Notes under the pieces: model-generated
What the model was told of the DNA's origin: nothing
Databases searched by the model: none
The model's input: the letters and a program-made list of their open reading frames with translations, nothing else
In this document: positions 16,801-23,254 of the stretch, piece by piece
How positions within the stretch are numbered: the stretch's first letter is position 1
Layout: each line of letters begins with the position of its first letter
Translations under genes and position numbers: made by a program
DNA from: Clostridia bacterium
GTDB taxonomy: Bacteria > Bacillota > Clostridia > Oscillospirales > Acutalibacteraceae
Assembly: GCA_017433225.1 (NCBI GenBank)
Contig: JAFRHS010000036.1
Span: 1-57,624, forward strand
Direction: 5' to 3'
DNA: 57,624 nucleotides

Positions 16801-17388
16801 ATCGGCTTCGGCGGCCTCGACCATGTCCTCGCCAGCGGCGAAGACGTCAACGTCCTCATCGTCGACACCGAAGTCTACTCGAACACCGGCGGTCAGTCCT
16901 CCAAGGCGACGCCGCTCGGCGCGGTCGCGCAGTTCGCGGCCTCCGGCAAAAAGCGCCCGAAGAAGGACCTGGGCGGCATGCTCATGACCTACGGCAACGT
17001 CTACGTTGCCCAGGTCAACATGGGCGCGGACAACGCTCAGCTCATGAAGGCCATGAAGGAAGCGGAGAGCTTCCCCGGCCCGGCCGTCATCGTCGCGTAT
17101 GCGCCCTGCCTGTCGCACGGCATCAAGCTCGGCATGGCGAAGGTCCAGGACGAGATGAAGCGAGCCACCGAAGCCGGCTACTGGAACCTCTACCGGTACG
17201 ACCCGCGCCTCGAGACGCCGTTCCACCTCGACTCCAAAGAGCCGACGCTTCCCTACGAGGAATTCCTCGACGGCGAAGTCCGCTACGCGTCCCTGAAGCG
17301 CACCTTCCCGGACAACGCGAAGGAACTCTTTGAAGAGGGTTCCCGCCTCGCCGCGAAGCGCTACGAGAAACTCAAGAACCACCAGTGA
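13867..17388 (+). CDS. nifJ: Pyruvate:ferredoxin (flavodoxin) oxidoreductase
   Basis: Converts pyruvate and CoA to acetyl-CoA, CO2 and reduced ferredoxin or flavodoxin in the cytoplasm. The 1173-residue single-chain form has all domains in order: the N-terminal pyrimidine-binding domain (VTVDGNEAAAYIAYAFSEV, IYPITPSSPM), the two [4Fe-4S] sites CLQCNKCAYVCP (about 690) and CTGCGSCANVCP (about 745), the proximal-cluster motif CAGCGETP (about 814), and the TPP site GGDGWAYDIGFGG with NTGGQSSKATP (about 970-1010). TAGGAG precedes the ATG. It lies behind the amidohydrolase with 22 bp between, which is unusual for a housekeeping enzyme and suggests linkage to that pathway. A flavodoxin is encoded at 43542. 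Confidence 0.96.
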   Translation: MSSKKTFVTVDGNEAAAYIAYAFSEVAAIYPITPSSPMAGKTDVWSAKGKLNMFGQTVRLVEMQAESGAIAAVHGAAETGALATSFTSSQGLMLMIPTMHRISGERHPAVLHVAARTVGTHALSIFGDHSDIYNCRQTGWGMIATSSVQEVMDLAAVAHLSAIKARVPFMHFFDGFRTSHEIAKVEQMDYADLAKLVDYDALDAFRAHALNPEHPMLRATVQNPDIFFQVREANNTDYAELPDVVEDYMAEISKITGREYHIFNYYGAPDAERVIVAMGSVSTCIEEVVDHLTAKGEKVGFLQVHLYRPFDISRFIAAIPETCKAIAVLDRTKEMGSTGDPLYLDVCAALRGRADLKVVGGRYGLSSKDTTPAQIAAVYTNLAKEEPLNSFTIGIVDDVTHLSLPEEGPLYFNEGGVVSCKFWGLGGDGTVGANHDTVAIINDHTPKYAQAYFEYDAKKSFGITKSHLRFGDVPIRSSYFVKQGDFVACHSPTYMEQFDIAEEVKPGGTLLINTPWTFEELDEHLPAHEKREIARRGLNVYTIDAQSIARDLGLGSHYNTVLQSAFFKLMPVIPVDEAVGYMKDAASKRYFAKGEDVVNKNLAAIDAGQNALVKVDVPAEWADAEDAPAVERDVPKVVRDILDPVNAQKGDDLPVSMFEDYKDGVMDMGMTAFEKRGIATFVPEWDPEKCLQCNKCAYVCPHAVIRPYLLNADEVEGAPAGFQMTPAKGKQAAGLQYSLQISNLDCTGCGSCANVCPAKPEKALTMVPVEFSAENSDGWEYALKLSDKGDVFDPYTVKGSQFRQPLLEFSAACAGCGETPYAKLLTQLYGDRVFWANATGCSQAWGSAMPGIPYTVNRDGHGPAWTNSLFENNAEFSLGMVLSIQQQRAAEKARVEAFRETCTDDTVNAAIDRWLETYDDFDASKPASEALVAALETIASSGSASADDKSAAGTILRYKDQLSKKTFWMFGGDGWAYDIGFGGLDHVLASGEDVNVLIVDTEVYSNTGGQSSKATPLGAVAQFAASGKKRPKKDLGGMLMTYGNVYVAQVNMGADNAQLMKAMKEAESFPGPAVIVAYAPCLSHGIKLGMAKVQDEMKRATEAGYWNLYRYDPRLETPFHLDSKEPTLPYEEFLDGEVRYASLKRTFPDNAKELFEEGSRLAAKRYEKLKNHQ

Positions 17389-17412
17389 ACGACGGGTGAA
17401 TCTAATAGACCT

Positions 17413-17907
17413 ATGAAGATCCGCAAAACCACCCTTTCCGACCTGCCCCGGGCCATGGAGATCTACGCTCTTGCCCGGGAGTTCATGGCGGCGAACGGCA
17501 ACCCGACCCAGTGGGCGGAGAAGAACTGGCCGCCGGAAGACCTCATCCGCGCCGATATCGCGGCGGGCGACAGCTATGTCTGTGAGTACGACAGCCGTGT
17601 CATCGCGGTGTTCTACTTCGTAGAGGGACCGGACATCGAGCCGACCTACCGGGTCATCGAGGACGGCGACTGGGCCGACGATTCGCCCTACGGCGTCGTC
17701 CACCGTATCGCCACGGACGGCACGGTGCGCGGCACCGGCGCCTTCTGCCTGAACTGGGCGTTCGAGCAGTGCGGCCACCTTCGCATCGACACCCACGGAG
17801 ACAACCTCCCCATGCAGCGGCTCGTCGAAAAAGTCGGCTTTGTCCGCCGCGGCACCATCCACGTCACCGAAGACCCGTACCCGCGCTACGCATATGAAAA
17901 GCCGTAA
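17413..17907 (+). CDS. GNAT family N-acetyltransferase
   Basis: A 164-residue protein beginning MKIRKTTLSDLPRAMEIY, the usual GNAT opening, with the acetyl-CoA-binding segment VHRIATDGTVRGTGAFCLNW in the middle and a C-terminal LVEKVGFVRRGTIHV strand-loop-strand. GNAT enzymes transfer acetyl groups to amines; the target here is unknown. It follows PFOR by 24 bp with no terminator between, so it is likely the last gene of that operon. The terminator at 17961-17990 follows. Confidence 0.85.
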   Translation: MKIRKTTLSDLPRAMEIYALAREFMAANGNPTQWAEKNWPPEDLIRADIAAGDSYVCEYDSRVIAVFYFVEGPDIEPTYRVIEDGDWADDSPYGVVHRIATDGTVRGTGAFCLNWAFEQCGHLRIDTHGDNLPMQRLVEKVGFVRRGTIHVTEDPYPRYAYEKP

Positions 17908-17960
17908 CGCCTGCAAAAAGTCATGATCAGGCAACGCCAACCGGCACCGCCTGTGAACAA

Positions 17961-17990
17961 AAGGACCTCCTCCCGGAGGCCCTTTTTTTA
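17961..17990 (+). terminator. Terminator after the PFOR-acetyltransferase unit
   Basis: The stem GGACCTCC / GGAGGCCC with loop TCCC is followed by seven T residues. Confidence 0.9.
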
Positions 17991-18045
17991 TCCTTTGTGT
18001 TATAATGGATTCCATCAAGCGAAAGAAATAGAAAAGGAGACTCTT

Positions 18046-18522
18046 ATGTTTCGAGAGATGCGGCGCTTCAAGCAGGCGCTGACCGAAGAAGAATGTGTCG
18101 CGGTCCTGAAAGAGGAGAAGAGAGCGACGTTTGCGGTCCATGGGGAAGACGGCTACCCGTACGCGCTGCCTATCAACTACTGGTATGACGAGAACGACGG
18201 GTGCATCTACTTCCACTGCGCCAAAGAGGGCCACAAACTGGACGCCATGAAGGCGGACGACAAAGTCTGCTTCACGGTCTGGCAGGAGGGCCCGCAGGAA
18301 CCCGGCGAGTGGTGGTACCACATGAAGAGCGTCATCTGCTTCGGCCGCGCGGAAGTCATGGAAGACGGCGACGAGAAGTTCGAAAAGGCAAGGAACTTCG
18401 GCGCCAAGTACTTCCCGACGAAAGAGTACCTGGACGAAGAACTGGCGCATTCCTACGCCCGCGTCAACATGGTCCGCATCCGCATCGACCACATGACCGG
18501 GAAACGAGTGAAAGAGAATTAA
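18046..18522 (+). CDS. Pyridoxamine 5'-phosphate oxidase-like, NimA-type flavoprotein
   Basis: A 158-residue split-barrel protein of the FMN-binding family that includes nitroimidazole reductase NimA. Seen: MRRFKQALTEEECVAVL at the N terminus, FAVHGEDGYPYALPINYWYD in the first third, YFHCAKEGHKLDAM and CFTVWQEG in the middle. These match NimA-type proteins, which bind flavin and reduce small molecules. A TATAAT with a TG extension (18001-18006) and an AAAGGAG site precede the ATG. No nitro-drug resistance can be claimed from this alone. Confidence 0.85.
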   Translation: MFREMRRFKQALTEEECVAVLKEEKRATFAVHGEDGYPYALPINYWYDENDGCIYFHCAKEGHKLDAMKADDKVCFTVWQEGPQEPGEWWYHMKSVICFGRAEVMEDGDEKFEKARNFGAKYFPTKEYLDEELAHSYARVNMVRIRIDHMTGKRVKEN

Positions 18523-18583
18523 GCGATTCGGCGGTCGGAGGACAACCGCTGCAGGCGGAACCTGGAATCGAAACCCTATGCAA

Positions 18584-18592
18584 CTTGGGAGG
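18584..18592 (+). promoter_or_regulatory. Ribosome binding site complementary to the candidate sRNA loops
   Basis: CTTGGGAGG precedes the LUD-domain start codon by 5 nt. These nine bases are the exact complement of CCTCCCAAG, found in the terminal-hairpin loop of the RNA at 43286-43455; eight of them match its second loop. Confidence 0.5.
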
Positions 18593-18597
18593 CATTT

Positions 18598-19227
18598 ATG
18601 ATGGATAAAAACCTGTATACCAGAAATGAAAAACTCGCGCAGAAGGTCATCAAAGGGCTCGAGTCCCGCAACATGACCGGGTACTACGCGGCAGACAAGG
18701 AAGAGGCGCTGAAGAAAGCGCTCGAACTCATCCCGGAGGGCAGCACCGTCACCATGGGCGGGGCGATGAGCGCCGTCGAGATCGGACTGGTCGACGCCCT
18801 TGTGAACGGGAACTACGAATTCCTCGACCGCAACCAGATGGAGCCGCGGGAGGCCCTGCTCGAGGGCTACGACGCCGACGTCTTCCTGACGAGCGCGAAC
18901 GCCATGACCGAAGACGGCGTCATGGTCAACATCGACGGCAATGCGAACCGCGTGTCGTACATCGCGAACGGGCCCAAAAAGATCGTCGCCATCGTCGGAA
19001 TGAACAAGGTCTGCGACGACGTCGACGGGGCCATGAAGCGGGCCAGAAACGTGGCGGCCCCGACCAACGCCCAGCGCTTCGAGATCAACACGCCCTGCAA
19101 GAAGACCGGCTCCTGCGCGAACTGCAAGAGCCCGGATACCATCTGCTGCCAGTTCCTAATCACGCGGTACTCCCGCCACGCGGGCCGGATCCACGTCATC
19201 CTCGTGAACGACAGCCTCGGGTTCTGA
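18598..19227 (+). CDS. LUD-domain protein (lactate utilisation LutC/YkgG family)
   Basis: A 209-residue protein with the LUD fold: ALELIPEGSTVTMGGAMSAVEIGLVDAL near the N terminus, DVFLTSANAMTEDGVMVNIDG in the middle and KKIVAIVGMNKVC after it. A C-terminal cysteine patch (CKKTGSCANCKSPDTICC) is additional and may bind a metal. LutC-type proteins take part in lactate oxidation to pyruvate with LutA and LutB, but neither partner is in this window; many stand-alone LUD proteins have unknown roles. The start is ATG ATG; either could be used. The hydrolase gene begins 3 bp after the stop. Confidence 0.82.
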   Translation: MMDKNLYTRNEKLAQKVIKGLESRNMTGYYAADKEEALKKALELIPEGSTVTMGGAMSAVEIGLVDALVNGNYEFLDRNQMEPREALLEGYDADVFLTSANAMTEDGVMVNIDGNANRVSYIANGPKKIVAIVGMNKVCDDVDGAMKRARNVAAPTNAQRFEINTPCKKTGSCANCKSPDTICCQFLITRYSRHAGRIHVILVNDSLGF

Positions 19228-19230
19228 GCC

Positions 19231-19959
19231 ATGCGCAGAGAAGAATTCTACTTAAACGACGACGGCATCCGGCTCCACGCGAAGCTGGACCGTCCGGAAG
19301 GCTTTGAGACGGGGCCGCTGTGCATCGTTATCCACGGCCTGACCGGGAACATGGAGGAGCGGCAGAACGTCGCGGTCTCCCGGGCGATGAACGAACTGGG
19401 CATCGCCACGCTCCGCGTCGAACTCTACGGTCACGGGCTCAGCGACGGCGACTTCGAATTCCATACGCTGGAGAAGTGGCTCCACAACATCGACACCGTC
19501 ACGGACTACGCGAAGTCTCTCGATTTTGTCACGAAGCTGTACCTCTGCGGCCACTCCCAGGGCGGTCTCGCCGTCATCCTGGCCGCCGGACGCCGGCCGG
19601 ACGACTATGACGCGCTGCTCCCGCTGTCGCCCGCCATCATGATCCCCCGTCTCGCGAAAGAGTTCCCGGACGACGCCGTCCCGGAATACTTCCTGTTCCA
19701 TGACCTGCGGATCGACCGCGAGTACATCCTCGCCAACCGGGCCCTCGACCCGGACGCCGCCATCCGCGCTTACCATGGCCCGGTCCTCCTGGTCCAGGGC
19801 ACCGCGGACACGACAGTCGTGCCGCAGGACGCCTATGACGCGGCGGAAACATATGACAACGCGACGCTGGCGATCATCGAAGGCGACACGCACTGCTACG
19901 ACTACCACCTGGACGAAGTGGTGGATGCTGTGAAAGCGTTCCTGGGAACGCTCATATAA
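19231..19959 (+). CDS. Alpha/beta hydrolase
   Basis: A 242-residue serine hydrolase of the BAAT/DUF1100-like or lysophospholipase-like type. The oxyanion segment is VIHGLTGNMEER, the nucleophile elbow is GHSQGG near residue 107, the acid is likely the D of VQGTADTTVVP, and the catalytic histidine is in EGDTHCY near the C terminus. It starts 3 bp after the LUD gene and is surely co-transcribed. Substrate unknown; short-chain esters are common for this family. No signal peptide, so it acts in the cytoplasm. Confidence 0.85.
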   Translation: MRREEFYLNDDGIRLHAKLDRPEGFETGPLCIVIHGLTGNMEERQNVAVSRAMNELGIATLRVELYGHGLSDGDFEFHTLEKWLHNIDTVTDYAKSLDFVTKLYLCGHSQGGLAVILAAGRRPDDYDALLPLSPAIMIPRLAKEFPDDAVPEYFLFHDLRIDREYILANRALDPDAAIRAYHGPVLLVQGTADTTVVPQDAYDAAETYDNATLAIIEGDTHCYDYHLDEVVDAVKAFLGTLI

Positions 19960-20062
19960 CACTGCCGGGACGACAAGTCAAACTTTCCTTTTTAGCGCAT
20001 TTGTGCTATAACAGGATTTGCAAGAATACGTGCATTGGCGCACGAGAAAAGGGAGAAGCATT

Positions 20063-20332
20063 ATGGAAAAAATCTACGCTCTGGTCGCGAAGACCGAAAA
20101 ACTCAACTATGTCATGGTCCTGGCCCTCTGGGTCATCGGCGGCGCGCTGACGCTCGTCGGCTTCCCGTGGATCATCCTCGGCATCCTGGCCCTCCACATC
20201 CCGGAGACCATCTTCATCGGCATCAAGACCGGTAAAGACAACGGCAACAGCCTTGCGGACAGCATCGCACTCTGCATGACCTACGGCTTCCTGTGGTGGA
20301 TGCCGGTCAAGCATAAGCTGGCCCAGAAATAA
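20063..20332 (+). CDS. Small membrane protein of unknown function
   Basis: An 89-residue protein, MEKIYALVAKTEKLNYVM onward, with two or three hydrophobic segments (VLALWVIGGALTLVGFPWII and SLADSIALCMTYGFLWWMPV). I do not recognise the family. GGGAGAAGC precedes the ATG, a TATAAC lies upstream (about 20014) and a strong terminator follows, so it is an independent small gene. Confidence 0.6.
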   Translation: MEKIYALVAKTEKLNYVMVLALWVIGGALTLVGFPWIILGILALHIPETIFIGIKTGKDNGNSLADSIALCMTYGFLWWMPVKHKLAQK

Positions 20333-20349
20333 GCGAATACAAAAAAGAA

Positions 20350-20380
20350 CCCCATCGGCAGCAGCCGATGGGGCTTTTTG
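20350..20380. terminator. Bidirectional terminator
   Basis: Perfect 10-bp stem CCCCATCGGC / GCCGATGGGG with loop AGCA, followed by CTTTTTG and preceded by AAAAAAGAA. It serves the small membrane protein gene and the convergent flavoprotein gene. Confidence 0.92.
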
Positions 20381-20390
20381 TTTGTTCGAT

Positions 20391-20783
20391 TTACAGCGTG
20401 TACTCTTTCGGGGGCTCGGTGAAGGAGCAGATGGCGGCGGTGCCGTTGGCGATCTTGAAGACCGTCATGATGCCGTCGTCGACGTTGTACATGGCGCCGA
20501 GTTCCGGATGGGCTTCCATCATGGCGACGCGGGCTTCCCGGCGATCGTCTTCTTCCGCGACCGCGTTCAGGCGGAGCCATTTCATGTCGGAAGCGGCGGT
20601 GAGGGCCACGTTCGGGTTCGCTTTCAGTTCCCGATAGACGGCTTTCTTGTTGCCGGTGGTGACGTACAGGTTTCCTTCAAACTCCATTGCAGCGCCAAAG
20701 GGGCGGACTTCCGGTTTGTCGCCGTCCACTGTCGCGATGAAGAACGTACCGCAGTCATTCAGGAATTTCAAAATATCATTCAT
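20391..20783 (-). CDS. Pyridoxamine 5'-phosphate oxidase family FMN-binding protein
   Basis: A 130-residue split-barrel protein. MNDILKFLNDCGTFFIATVDGDKPEVRPFG is the typical opening, where the strand FFIATV and RPFG line the flavin pocket, followed by EGNLYVTTGNKKAVYREL and a C-terminal ICSFTEPPKEYTL. It resembles the small clostridial flavin-reductase or putative NimC/NimA-like proteins. The reaction is not known. It is monocistronic with a well-formed promoter on the minus strand. Confidence 0.82.
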   Translation of the reverse strand: MNDILKFLNDCGTFFIATVDGDKPEVRPFGAAMEFEGNLYVTTGNKKAVYRELKANPNVALTAASDMKWLRLNAVAEEDDRREARVAMMEAHPELGAMYNVDDGIMTVFKIANGTAAICSFTEPPKEYTL

Positions 20784-20830
20784 GGGGTCTCATCCTTTCT
20801 TTGTGTTGTCACAATAATATGTCCAAATCC

Positions 20831-20859
20831 ATTATACTTGCTTACTCGGGTGTCGTAAA
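20831..20859 (-). promoter_or_regulatory. Promoter of the small FMN-binding protein gene
   Basis: On the minus strand, -35 TTTACG and -10 TATAAT are 17 bp apart. The promoter overlaps the last codons of the upstream lipoprotein gene. Confidence 0.65.
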
Positions 20860-21438
20860 GAAGTTCTCGTCGGAGTCCGCGCCGCCGAACGTACCGGTCA
20901 GAGTGATGTCCATCGGAGTCATCTTACTCCAGTCGAGGAACTCGGTGTAATAGCCTTCCGCCGAATAGGAACCGGTGATGTGCATGACCTTGTCATAGGA
21001 GTCGAGCAGTTCCTGCATCTCTCCGTTGTCGGTCGACAGCTCGACGAGGAACCCTTCGTTCGAGGACTCTCCGGCGCCGTCATCTCTGCGGACCGTTCCG
21101 CTGGTGTAGCCGGTGATGTGGACCGTCACCTTCGTGCCGTAGAGCGACGTGTGTTTCTCCTCCGGCTTGAACGCGGTCGTCACGTGGAACTCGGGCGGGG
21201 TGAGCGCGTTCTTCGGGTAGTCGGGCGCGGCCTGTTTGAATGCCTTCAGCACCTCGTCTTTGTCGAGGAAGATGGCTTCGTAGTAGTAATAGCCTCTGGC
21301 TTTTTCGGCGTCGCTCTGGTGGCCCTTTTCGGACGTCGCCGTCGTGGTCGTGACGTCGGCGGCCGGTTTCTTCGCGTGGCAGCCGGCGAGCGCCAGCAGC
21401 ATCATCAGAGCGACAAGGATGGCTGTGAATCGTTTCAT
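20842..21438 (-). CDS. Predicted lipoprotein of unknown function
   Basis: A 198-residue protein with a lipoprotein signal peptide: MKRFTAILVALMMLLALAGC, where LAGC is the lipobox and the cysteine at 20 would be lipidated. A threonine-rich linker follows. The mature part has repeated beta-strand patterns (TSLYGTKVTVHITGYTSG, MDITLTGTFGG) but no family I can name. GGGAGG lies 8 nt before the ATG. It stands between rlmD and the FMN-binding gene on the same strand; no functional link is evident. Confidence 0.75.
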   Translation of the reverse strand: MKRFTAILVALMMLLALAGCHAKKPAADVTTTTATSEKGHQSDAEKARGYYYYEAIFLDKDEVLKAFKQAAPDYPKNALTPPEFHVTTAFKPEEKHTSLYGTKVTVHITGYTSGTVRRDDGAGESSNEGFLVELSTDNGEMQELLDSYDKVMHITGSYSAEGYYTEFLDWSKMTPMDITLTGTFGGADSDENFFTTPE

Positions 21439-21518
21439 TGCTAAATCGCCTCCCGGGGCGGAAAAGCCCCATTGGAAAAGTCTGTTCGCTTCGACTTTAG
21501 CACAATGGGGACCGTTTG

Positions 21519-22934
21519 TCATGCGTTTTCCGGTTTTTTTAACAAACACACGTTCTCGACGTGGGCGGTGCGGGGGAAGAGGTCGACCGGCTGGACTCCT
21601 TCGGCGATGTACCAGCCCTTCTCGGCAAACCTCGCGCAGTCTCGGGCGAGTGTCGCGGGGTCGCAGGAGATGTAGACGATCTTTTCCGGGTCGAAGTCCG
21701 CAATGGTCTGAATGAGCGCTTCGCTGAGACCTTTGCGCGGCGGGTCGACGAGGATGATGTCCGCTTTGACGCCGTCGGCCCTGAGCCGGGCGGCCGCGTC
21801 GGCGGCGTCCCCGCACAGGAACGTGGCGTTGTCGATGCCGTTCGCCGCGGCGTTGCGCTTCGCGTCCTCGACGGCTTCGGGGACGATCTCCACGCCGTAG
21901 AGGCGGCTGCACCGGTCCGCCATCGTGAGGCCGATGGTGCCGGTCCCGCAGTAGAGGTCGAGGAGGACGGGCTTTGCGGTGTCGGCGTCAGCACTGCCGG
22001 CCTCGTCCGCCGGGCCGAACGCTTTCTCCGCCGCGATGGAGTACAGCACTTCCGCCTGCGGCGTGTTCACCTGGTAGAAGCTCTTCGGTGAGATGCGGAA
22101 CGTGCAGCCGAGGAGCGTGTCCCCGATGAACCCGTCTCCATAGACGACTTCGGTCTCGTCGCCGAGGATGACGTTCGTTTTGGACGGGTTGTAGTTGATG
22201 CTGAGTGTCTTGAAGCCCGGGATGGTATCTTTCAGAGCGTCCACGAGGAAGCTCACGCGCGGCACCGGGGTCGTACGCGGCCCTTCGCCGTTCACGACGA
22301 GGCACACCATGAGCTCCTTCGAATAGTGGCCCTGCCGGATGTACACGTGCCGGAGCAGGCCTTTGTGTGTCTGCTCGTCGTAGACCGTGATGCCGCGGCG
22401 GATGATCCATTCGCGGACGACGGTCAGTACATCGCCGAAGCGCTCGGGCTGGAGCACGCAGTTCTCACAGGGCACGACGCGGTGGGTGTTCGAGGCGTAG
22501 AAGCCCATGACAGGATTCATGTTGCGGTCGAGCTGGACCGGGAACTGCGCCTTGTTGCGGTAGCGGAGCGTCTCGCCGGAGCCGCGGACGGGGAGGACCT
22601 CGACGTCCAGGTGCCCGATGCGCTCGAAGGCGTCCGCGACGCGCCGGTGTTTATAGGAGAGTTCCGCCTCGTATGTCACGTGCCGGTAACAGCACCCGCC
22701 GCACTGCGCCGCGACCGGGCAGTCCGGTTCGACGCGGTCGGGCGACGCCGTGAAGACTTTGAAGGCTTTGCCGACGGCGTAGTTCTTCTTCGCCTTGATG
22801 ATATGACAAAGGACGGAGTCGCCCACCGCGGTGTTCGGCACGAAAACGGCCATGCCGTCGTACCGTCCGATGCCGCTGCCTTCAGCGGTCATCGCGTCGA
22901 TGGTGAGCCGGATCTCGTCATTTTTTCGAAGCAT
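21519..22934 (-). CDS. rlmD: 23S rRNA (uracil-5-)-methyltransferase, RlmD/RumA type
   Basis: Methylates C5 of a uridine in RNA using S-adenosylmethionine. The 471-residue protein has an N-terminal TRAM domain, then the [4Fe-4S] cysteines C72, C78 and C81 (CPVAAQCGGCC) with a fourth at C156 or C159. The methyltransferase domain carries LDLYCGTGTIGL, VDPPRKGL and the catalytic ISCDPATLARD, and ends in HVENVCLL. The start MLRKND is preceded by GGAAGGAC; an upstream in-frame ATG extends it by 23 residues but lacks a site. RlmCD paralogues in Bacillota can modify two positions, so the exact target is uncertain. Confidence 0.9.
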   Translation of the reverse strand: MLRKNDEIRLTIDAMTAEGSGIGRYDGMAVFVPNTAVGDSVLCHIIKAKKNYAVGKAFKVFTASPDRVEPDCPVAAQCGGCCYRHVTYEAELSYKHRRVADAFERIGHLDVEVLPVRGSGETLRYRNKAQFPVQLDRNMNPVMGFYASNTHRVVPCENCVLQPERFGDVLTVVREWIIRRGITVYDEQTHKGLLRHVYIRQGHYSKELMVCLVVNGEGPRTTPVPRVSFLVDALKDTIPGFKTLSINYNPSKTNVILGDETEVVYGDGFIGDTLLGCTFRISPKSFYQVNTPQAEVLYSIAAEKAFGPADEAGSADADTAKPVLLDLYCGTGTIGLTMADRCSRLYGVEIVPEAVEDAKRNAAANGIDNATFLCGDAADAAARLRADGVKADIILVDPPRKGLSEALIQTIADFDPEKIVYISCDPATLARDCARFAEKGWYIAEGVQPVDLFPRTAHVENVCLLKKPENA

Positions 22935-23149
22935 AGAAAAAGGTCCTTCCTGCGGGGGCTTGCCCGCGGTTCGTTGGAAAGCGGGGCAGAGCCCCGTCGG
23001 CAATTATTGTAACATAAAATTTTTTATAATAAAACGAAGAAGCGCATGTTGTGGTCGGTCGGGAAAAGGGCGTTCGAAAACCGCTTTATTTTGTGGATGG
23101 AGCGCTTCGAAAACCGGTCAGACACGCCCCGGGAGCGCCTCCCGGCAAA

Positions 23150-23178
23150 TAGACAAGAAAAGCGGATTTTGCTACAAT
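23150..23178 (+). promoter_or_regulatory. Promoter of the dnaD operon
   Basis: The -35 TAGACA (23150-23155) and -10 TACAAT (23173-23178) are 17 bp apart. Transcription should begin near 23185. Confidence 0.7.
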
Positions 23179-23193
23179 GAATTGCTACTGATT

Positions 23194-23220
23194 CTCTGAT
23201 ATCAGGGTGTGATATCAGAG
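23194..23220. promoter_or_regulatory. Perfect inverted repeat, likely operator of dnaD
   Basis: Arms CTCTGATATCA (23194-23204) and TGATATCAGAG (23210-23220) flank GGGTG. Each arm contains the octamer TGATATCA, as does the palindrome of the SPFH promoter. It starts about 9 bp after the predicted transcription start. Confidence 0.65.
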
Positions 23221-23254
23221 TGATAAAGAACGAGAAGAACTGGAGAGAGAAAAC

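Noticed and set aside
14803-18492. Minus-strand open frame of 1229 codons across PFOR and its neighbours
   Set aside because: It spans three genes with certain assignments on the plus strand and has shadow-type composition. Such long antisense frames are common at this GC content.
22935-23003. N-terminal extension of RlmD from an upstream ATG
   Set aside because: The added 23 residues have no similarity to the TRAM domain and the site GGAAGGAC sits before MLRKND, inside the would-be extension.
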